Assembly: GCF_016741785.1 (NCBI RefSeq) | Contig: NZ_JAERRL010000003.1 | Span: forward strand, 1-64,000 | DNA: 64,000 nucleotides | Source: Streptomyces sp. 7-21 | Lineage (GTDB): Bacteria > Actinomycetota > Actinomycetes > Streptomycetales > Streptomycetaceae | Direction of reading: 5' to 3' | In this document: positions 59,901-64,000 of the stretch, piece after piece | How the letters are laid out: every line of letters starts with the position of its first letter | Position numbering within the stretch: the stretch's first letter is position 1 | Position numbers and translations under genes: made by a program | The notes under the pieces: generated by a model | What the model saw: the letters and a program-made list of their open reading frames with translations, nothing else | Databases searched by the model: none | What the model was told of the DNA's origin: nothing

Positions 59901-60895
59901 ACACCGTCATACGATGTGAAAACGTCACGAAGAGCTATGGAGATCTGCGTGCCGTCGACGGGGTCTCCCTCGAGGTCCGCCAGGGCGAGATCTTCGGCAT
60001 GATCGGGCCGAACGGCGCTGGCAAGACCTCGCTGCTGGAGTGCATCGAGGGCCTGCGGTCCCGCGACGGCGGCACGATCGAGGTGCTGGGCCTCGACCCT
60101 GAGAAGGACGTCACCGAGGTCCGCGAGCGCACCGGCCTCCAGCTCCAGACCTCCGCCCTGCCCTCGCGGATCAAGGTCGGCGAGGCGCTGGAGCTGTTCT
60201 CCTCCTTCTACCGCAACCCGGCCGACTGGCGGCGGATCCTGGCGAGCCTGGAGCTGTCGGAGAAGGAGGGGGCGTACGTCGAGAAGCTCTCCGGCGGGCA
60301 GCGGCAGCGCGTGTTCATCGCGCTGGCGCTGGTGAACAACCCGGAGATCCTGTTCGTCGACGAGATCACCACCGGCCTGGACCCGCAGACCCGCCACCGG
60401 GTGTGGGACGTCATCCGCTCCATCCGCGACGCCGGCACCACCGTCGTGCTCACCACGCACTTCATGGAGGAGGCCGAGCGCCTCTGCGACCGCGTCGCCA
60501 TCGTGGACCGGGGCCGGATCGTCGCCGTGGACACCGTGCCCAACCTCATCGCCAAGCTCGGCGCCGAGAACAGCGTCAGCTTCACGGTGGACCGGCAGCC
60601 GCCCGTCCAGCTGCTGGAGAGCGTGGAGGGCGTCACCCGGGTGCAGGTCACGGGCGACCGCGTCGTCGTGCACGGCGGCGGCGACCGGTTCGCGCAGCGG
60701 GTGATGGGCGTGCTGGCGGACGCCGACCTGTCCGTGGGCGACTTCCAGTCGCAGCGCGCCAGCCTGGAGGACGTGTTCCTGGCGCTGACGGGACGTCACA
60801 TGCCGGAGCCGCAGCAGGACGACGACGACGCGCCGCACGCCCGCGGGCGGGGCGGCAGGAGGGCCAGGAAGGCCAGGAAGGGAGGGGCCAGGTGA
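59897..60895 (+). CDS. ABC-2 exporter, ATP-binding protein (DrrA-like)
   Basis: 332 aa. Walker A MIGPNGAGKTSLLECIEGLR, signature KLSGGQRQRVFIALALV, Walker B ILFVDEITTGLDP, H-loop VVLTTHFMEEAERL. The C-terminal domain (residues about 225-300) is the DUF4162-like extension of drug exporters, and the last 25 residues are basic. Works with the permease encoded next, whose GTG overlaps its stop (GTGA). Confidence 0.94.
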   Translation: MNTVIRCENVTKSYGDLRAVDGVSLEVRQGEIFGMIGPNGAGKTSLLECIEGLRSRDGGTIEVLGLDPEKDVTEVRERTGLQLQTSALPSRIKVGEALELFSSFYRNPADWRRILASLELSEKEGAYVEKLSGGQRQRVFIALALVNNPEILFVDEITTGLDPQTRHRVWDVIRSIRDAGTTVVLTTHFMEEAERLCDRVAIVDRGRIVAVDTVPNLIAKLGAENSVSFTVDRQPPVQLLESVEGVTRVQVTGDRVVVHGGGDRFAQRVMGVLADADLSVGDFQSQRASLEDVFLALTGRHMPEPQQDDDDAPHARGRGGRRARKARKGGAR

Positions 60896-61635
60896 GCGCC
60901 GTCAGCAAGCTTCTCAACGTCCAGACCAAGCGGACGCTCCGGGATCCGGCGTCGGTGTTCTTCATGCTCGCCTTCGCCCCGATGTTCGTCCTCATCATGG
61001 GGGCGATCTTCGGCAGCGACCCGCGGCCGGAGTTCGACGGCAAGGGCTTCATCGAGGCCAACCTGGTGGCGTTCACGTCCATCGTGATCGCGATCACCAG
61101 CTTCCTGATGATCCCGACCGACATCATCTCCCAGCGCGAGACCGGGGCGCTGCGCCGCTTCCGCGCGACACCGCTGCGGCCCAGCGCCTACATCGCGGCC
61201 GACGTCGTCGTGCGGTTCGTCATCCTGATGATCAGCGTGTCGCTGATGCTGGTGCTCGGCATGACGCTGTTCGACGCCGAACTCCAGGGCAACTTCCTGT
61301 CCGTGCTGGGCGCGCTGGTCCTCGGCGTCTTCGCCTTCCTCGCGGTCGGCTACCTGCTCGCCGCCCTGCTGCCCTCGCCGCAGGCCGCGCAGGCGCTGGG
61401 CAACTCCATCACCTACCCGCTGATCGTGCTGTCCGGCGGCGCGGTGCCGCTGGACGTGATGCCCGACGGCGTGCGGGACGTCGCGCAGTTCTCGCCGCTG
61501 ACGCAGCTGGTGGAGTTCCTCCAGGGGCTGTGGGAGGGCGAGTCCTGGTCCGACAACTGGGTGTCCGTCGCCGTCCTGGGCGGGCTGCTCGTCGTGGCCG
61601 CCGGCCTGGCGCAGCGCGTCTTCCGCTGGGAGTGA
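60892..61635 (+). CDS. ABC-2 exporter permease
   Basis: 247 aa, GTG start with GGGAGG in the preceding gene. Six membrane helices: VFFMLAFAPMFVLIMGAIFG, IVIAITSFLMIPTDIISQRE (with ERE-like SQRETGALRRFRATPL, the ABC-2 loop), VSLMLVLGMTLF, LSVLGALVLGVFAFLAVGYL, and the SGGAVPLD loop before the last pair. Exports a drug or lipid-like molecule; the polyketide cluster at the right edge is one candidate source (inference). Confidence 0.92.
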   Translation: MSAVSKLLNVQTKRTLRDPASVFFMLAFAPMFVLIMGAIFGSDPRPEFDGKGFIEANLVAFTSIVIAITSFLMIPTDIISQRETGALRRFRATPLRPSAYIAADVVVRFVILMISVSLMLVLGMTLFDAELQGNFLSVLGALVLGVFAFLAVGYLLAALLPSPQAAQALGNSITYPLIVLSGGAVPLDVMPDGVRDVAQFSPLTQLVEFLQGLWEGESWSDNWVSVAVLGGLLVVAAGLAQRVFRWE

Positions 61636-61732
61636 CCCGCGGGCTCCCCGCCCCCGTCGTCCTTCCCTCTCCCCCACCCCCACGCACGCACCTCACGAGC
61701 AGACCCGAGCCAAGAGAGGGCCAGCACCCCAC

Positions 61733-62665
61733 ATGCCAGCCAACGTGACCCTCCGTCACAAGCCGCAGCGCGTCTACAAGAGCCACTTCACGGACAGCAC
61801 GAAGTGGAACGAGTACGAGCCGCGCCCCGGTGACATCGTCATCTCCACCCCGCTGAAGACGGGCACGACGTGGGCGCAGCGCATCACCGCCGCGCTGATC
61901 TTCCAGAGCGACAAGCTGCCGGGCCCGCTGATGACCGTCAGCCCCTGGCTGGACTGCACGTTCGCGCCGCTGCCGCTGCTGCTGGCCAACCTGGAGTTCC
62001 AGGAGCACCGGCGGTTCATCAAGACGCACCTGCCGATGGACGCGCTGCCCATCTACGACGAGGTCTCCTACCTGGTCGTGGGCCGCGACCTGCGGGACGT
62101 GGCGATCTCCACGCACAACCACACGCGGGGCGTACAGGAGACCGACCCCGGCCCGTCCGACCCGGCGACCGGGGACGACGTGCACACTCCCGAGCTGCCG
62201 TCCGTCCCCGCGGACGTGCGGGAGTACTGGAAGGAGTACTTCACCCGCAGCGCGTTCCCGTGGGAGTCGGACGGCTGGCCGTACAACTCCCCCAGCCACC
62301 ACCTGGCGTCGTGGTGGGAGCACCGGCATGAGCCCAACATCCTGCTGCTGCACTACCAGGACATGCTCAACGACCTGGACGGGCAGATGCGCCGCGTCAG
62401 CGCCTTCCTCGACATCCCCGTCGACGAGGCGGTCTGGCCCGATCTGGTGCGGGCCTGCACCTTCAAGGAGATGAAGTCCCGCAAGGACGAGCTGTGGACG
62501 GGGGCGCTCGCCAACTCCCTGACGTCCTTTGAGTTCTTCCACAAAGGCAGCAGCGGCCAGTGGCAGGACGTGCTCAGCAAGGAGGAGACAGCCGTGTACG
62601 AGAAGGCCGTGGCGCACCTCCCCGCCGACCTGCGGCACTGGCTGGAGAACGGCGGCCCGCAGTAA
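61733..62665 (+). CDS. Sulfotransferase domain protein
   Basis: 310 aa. PAPS 5'-phosphosulfate loop STPLKTGTTWAQRI, catalytic His in RFIKTHLPMDALP, 3'-phosphate motif LVVGRDLRDVAISTHNH. The C-terminal region FKEMKSRKDELWTG is like the usual Sulfotransfer_1 end (without the full GxxGxxK). Transfers sulfate to a hydroxyl group; the acceptor is unknown. 97 bases downstream of the exporter. Confidence 0.9.
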   Translation: MPANVTLRHKPQRVYKSHFTDSTKWNEYEPRPGDIVISTPLKTGTTWAQRITAALIFQSDKLPGPLMTVSPWLDCTFAPLPLLLANLEFQEHRRFIKTHLPMDALPIYDEVSYLVVGRDLRDVAISTHNHTRGVQETDPGPSDPATGDDVHTPELPSVPADVREYWKEYFTRSAFPWESDGWPYNSPSHHLASWWEHRHEPNILLLHYQDMLNDLDGQMRRVSAFLDIPVDEAVWPDLVRACTFKEMKSRKDELWTGALANSLTSFEFFHKGSSGQWQDVLSKEETAVYEKAVAHLPADLRHWLENGGPQ

Positions 62666-62685
62666 CGGGGCGCCGCGCCACGCGT

Positions 62686-62721
62686 CAGGGGGCCGCCGCG
62701 ACCGGTGTCGCGGCGGCCCCC
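62686..62721. terminator. Perfect 16-bp hairpin between convergent genes
   Basis: AGGGGGCCGCCGCGAC and GTCGCGGCGGCCCCCT pair around a CGGT tetraloop, between the stop codons of the sulfotransferase gene and fabG. Strong bidirectional terminator. Confidence 0.85.
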
Positions 62722-62764
62722 TCGCTGTGCGGCGCTGGCCGGCGTCAGCGGCGGCCGGCCCGGC

Positions 62765-63502
62765 TCACATGGCCATGCCGCCGTCGACGCGGATGACCTC
62801 GCCGGTGATGTAGGCGCTGTCGTCGCTGGCCAGGAACGCCACCAGGCCCGCGACCTCCTCCGGGGTGCCGGAGCGCCGCATCGGCACGTTCTCCAGCCGC
62901 TTGGGATCCTCGGCCATGGTGTCCGTCATGTCGGTGGCGATCAGGCCGGGAGCGATGGCGTTGCACCGGACGTTCCGCTCGGCCAGCTCGCGGGCGATCG
63001 ACTTCGTCAGGCCGATCATGCCGGCCTTGGCCGCCGCGTAGTTGGCCTGCCCGGGGTTGCCGAACAGGCCGGAGACGGACGAGACGTTGATGATCGAGCC
63101 GGTGCGGCGCCGGATGAACCCGAAGTAGCACGCCTTGATCATCAGGAAGGCGCCCTTGAGGTTGGTGTCGAGGACCGCGTCGTAGTCCTCCTCGCGCAGC
63201 GAGGCGGCGACGCCGTCCCGGATGATGCCGGCGTTGTTCACCAGCACGTCCACGGGCCCGAGTTCGCTGGTGACCGCCTTGACGGTGGCGGCGGTCTGCT
63301 CGGCATCGGACACGTCGCAGCGGTAGGTCCGGGCAGTGGCGCCCAGTGCCTCGGCCTGGCTCCTGGTGTCCTCGGCGCTGTCCTTGTCGCTGGCGTAGAC
63401 GATGGCGACGGCGGCGCCCTCCTGGGCCAGCCGCAGCACCATGGCCCTGCCCAGCCCGCGCGAACCGCCGGTGACGATGGCGACCTTGCCGGACAGCTTC
63501 AC
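62765..63502 (-). CDS. fabG: 3-oxoacyl-ACP reductase (SDR)
   Basis: 245 aa. Cofactor motif VTGGSRGLGRAM, NNAG at VLVNNAGIIRDGV, catalytic Ser in INVSSVSGLFGNPG, Tyr-x3-Lys in ANYAAAKAGMIG, and the C-terminal YITGEVIRVDGGMAM. Reduces 3-ketoacyl-ACP with NADPH. Its start overlaps the stop of the ACP gene (ATGA-like, 4 bases), so the pair is one unit. The context suggests a secondary-metabolite rather than the housekeeping copy. Confidence 0.93.
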   Translation of the reverse strand: MKLSGKVAIVTGGSRGLGRAMVLRLAQEGAAVAIVYASDKDSAEDTRSQAEALGATARTYRCDVSDAEQTAATVKAVTSELGPVDVLVNNAGIIRDGVAASLREEDYDAVLDTNLKGAFLMIKACYFGFIRRRTGSIINVSSVSGLFGNPGQANYAAAKAGMIGLTKSIARELAERNVRCNAIAPGLIATDMTDTMAEDPKRLENVPMRRSGTPEEVAGLVAFLASDDSAYITGEVIRVDGGMAM

Positions 63503-63744
63503 GGCTTGGCCTCCCGCGCCATGATGTCGACGACGTCGCCGATGTTCTTGGCGTTGCCGAAGTTCACCATCGGCACGGTGATGCCGAGCTTCTCCATCGT
63601 CTCGGTGATGATGTCGGCCCGGTCGATGGAGTTGGCCCCGAGGTCGCGCATGCTGGCCTCACGGGTGATGGCGCTCTTGTCGACCTCCGGGAGGATGTCG
63701 ACGAAGACCGACGCCAGGGTGTCGAGTATCTCCTGCTGGCTCAT
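63499..63744 (-). CDS. Acyl carrier protein, beta-branching donor type
   Basis: 81 aa. The phosphopantetheine site is LGANSIDRADIITETMEKLG; serine in the GANSIDR context (in place of the GxDSL of fatty-acid ACPs) is typical of stand-alone ACPs of HMG-CoA-synthase beta-branching cassettes, such as AcpK. The end NAKNIGDVVDIM also fits that group. Overlaps fabG. Family assignment is from memory of the motif. Confidence 0.85.
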   Translation of the reverse strand: MSQQEILDTLASVFVDILPEVDKSAITREASMRDLGANSIDRADIITETMEKLGITVPMVNFGNAKNIGDVVDIMAREAKP

Positions 63745-63825
63745 GGCGTGCTGTTCTCGGCTTTCTCGTTCGTACTCGGTTGTTGTTTCCTTGGGTGCCT
63801 TTTGGCCTGGCTGCTCCCACCCCCG

Positions 63826-64000
63826 CTACGCGCCGTAGCGGCTCATCAGCAGTTCCTTCACCTCGGGCTGGTGGAAGGTGACCTGGTGCATGGCCAGCTC
63901 CTTCTCGATGACTCCCGGCAGCTCGCGCCGCAGGTCCCGCACGAGGTGCTCCTTCAGGGTGACCAGGGAGGTGCGGGGCTTCTCCGCGAGGTTCTGCGCC
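63826..64000 (-). CDS. Enoyl-CoA hydratase-like protein (PksI-like), C-terminal part
   Basis: The last 57 codons are visible: a helical end reading SLVTLKEHLVRDLRRELPGV, EKELAMHQVTFHQPEVKELL and MSRYGA before TAG. The combination of KEHL and TFHQPEVKE near the end is what I associate with PksI/PksH-like decarboxylating enoyl-CoA hydratases of polyketide beta-branching. The gene runs off the window. 81 bases separate it from the ACP gene downstream. Confidence 0.6.
   Translation of the reverse strand, partial: AQNLAEKPRTSLVTLKEHLVRDLRRELPGVIEKELAMHQVTFHQPEVKELLMSRYGA

Overview
The window is very GC-rich, with strong third-codon GC bias, many GTG/TTG starts, leaderless or short-leader promoters, and gene families typical of Streptomyces and close relatives (NsdA-type TPR regulators, DUF574 methyltransferases, WhiJ/DUF397/ATPase loci, DmdR/IdeR-type iron boxes, the ydaO/c-di-AMP riboswitch in front of a cell-wall peptidase). 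It reads as a chromosomal segment of a Streptomyces-like actinomycete. No rRNA, integrase or transposase was seen.

Layout. 1-17.5 kb is mostly conserved core: PAS/SpoIIE phosphatase, type II NADH dehydrogenase, TetR regulator, a membrane-anchored ECF sigma factor carrying an external NPCBM domain, an asparagine-synthase-like macrolactam cyclase, an NsdA-like regulator coupled to lhgO, a beta-propeller membrane protein, trmB, a PrsW protease and a GT29 (sialyltransferase-like) protein. 17.5-19.2 kb is a MerR/MFS efflux pair with its operator. 19.2-22.2 kb is accessory: a type IV (McrB-N/MrcB-like) restriction protein and an ATPase / XRE / DUF397 regulatory triad. 22.2-25.7 kb holds Nudix, GNAT, PPOX, MarR and aldo-keto reductase genes. 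At 25.8-27.2 kb an M23 peptidase sits under a c-di-AMP riboswitch.

27.4-31.7 kb is a minus-strand operon that looks like a biological-conflict or cell-suicide module: a small EACC1-type protein, a transmembrane caspase-like protease with an external solute-binding/VWA region, and a solute-binding lipoprotein. A second, differently built EACC1-caspase pair (soluble caspase plus TPRs) lies at 56.3-58.7 kb. Between them are two DUF574 methyltransferases around an Old Yellow Enzyme, a GH25-like protein, a siderophore ABC importer under a perfect iron-box palindrome, a PfkB remnant, two paralogous XRE-TPR regulators, tRNA-Lys, a DEAD-box helicase, tRNA-Glu, an orphan type I-E CRISPR array (no cas genes in the window), and a Tat-exported GH67 alpha-glucuronidase followed by small metabolic genes.

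59.5-64 kb: an AbrB-like regulator, a two-gene ABC exporter and a sulfotransferase, then (opposite strand, after a strong shared terminator) fabG, an acyl carrier protein of the beta-branching donor type, and the C-terminus of an enoyl-CoA hydratase-like protein that resembles PksI. The right edge therefore probably enters a polyketide cluster with an HMG-CoA-synthase-type beta-branching cassette. All functional statements come from reading motifs; no database search was run.
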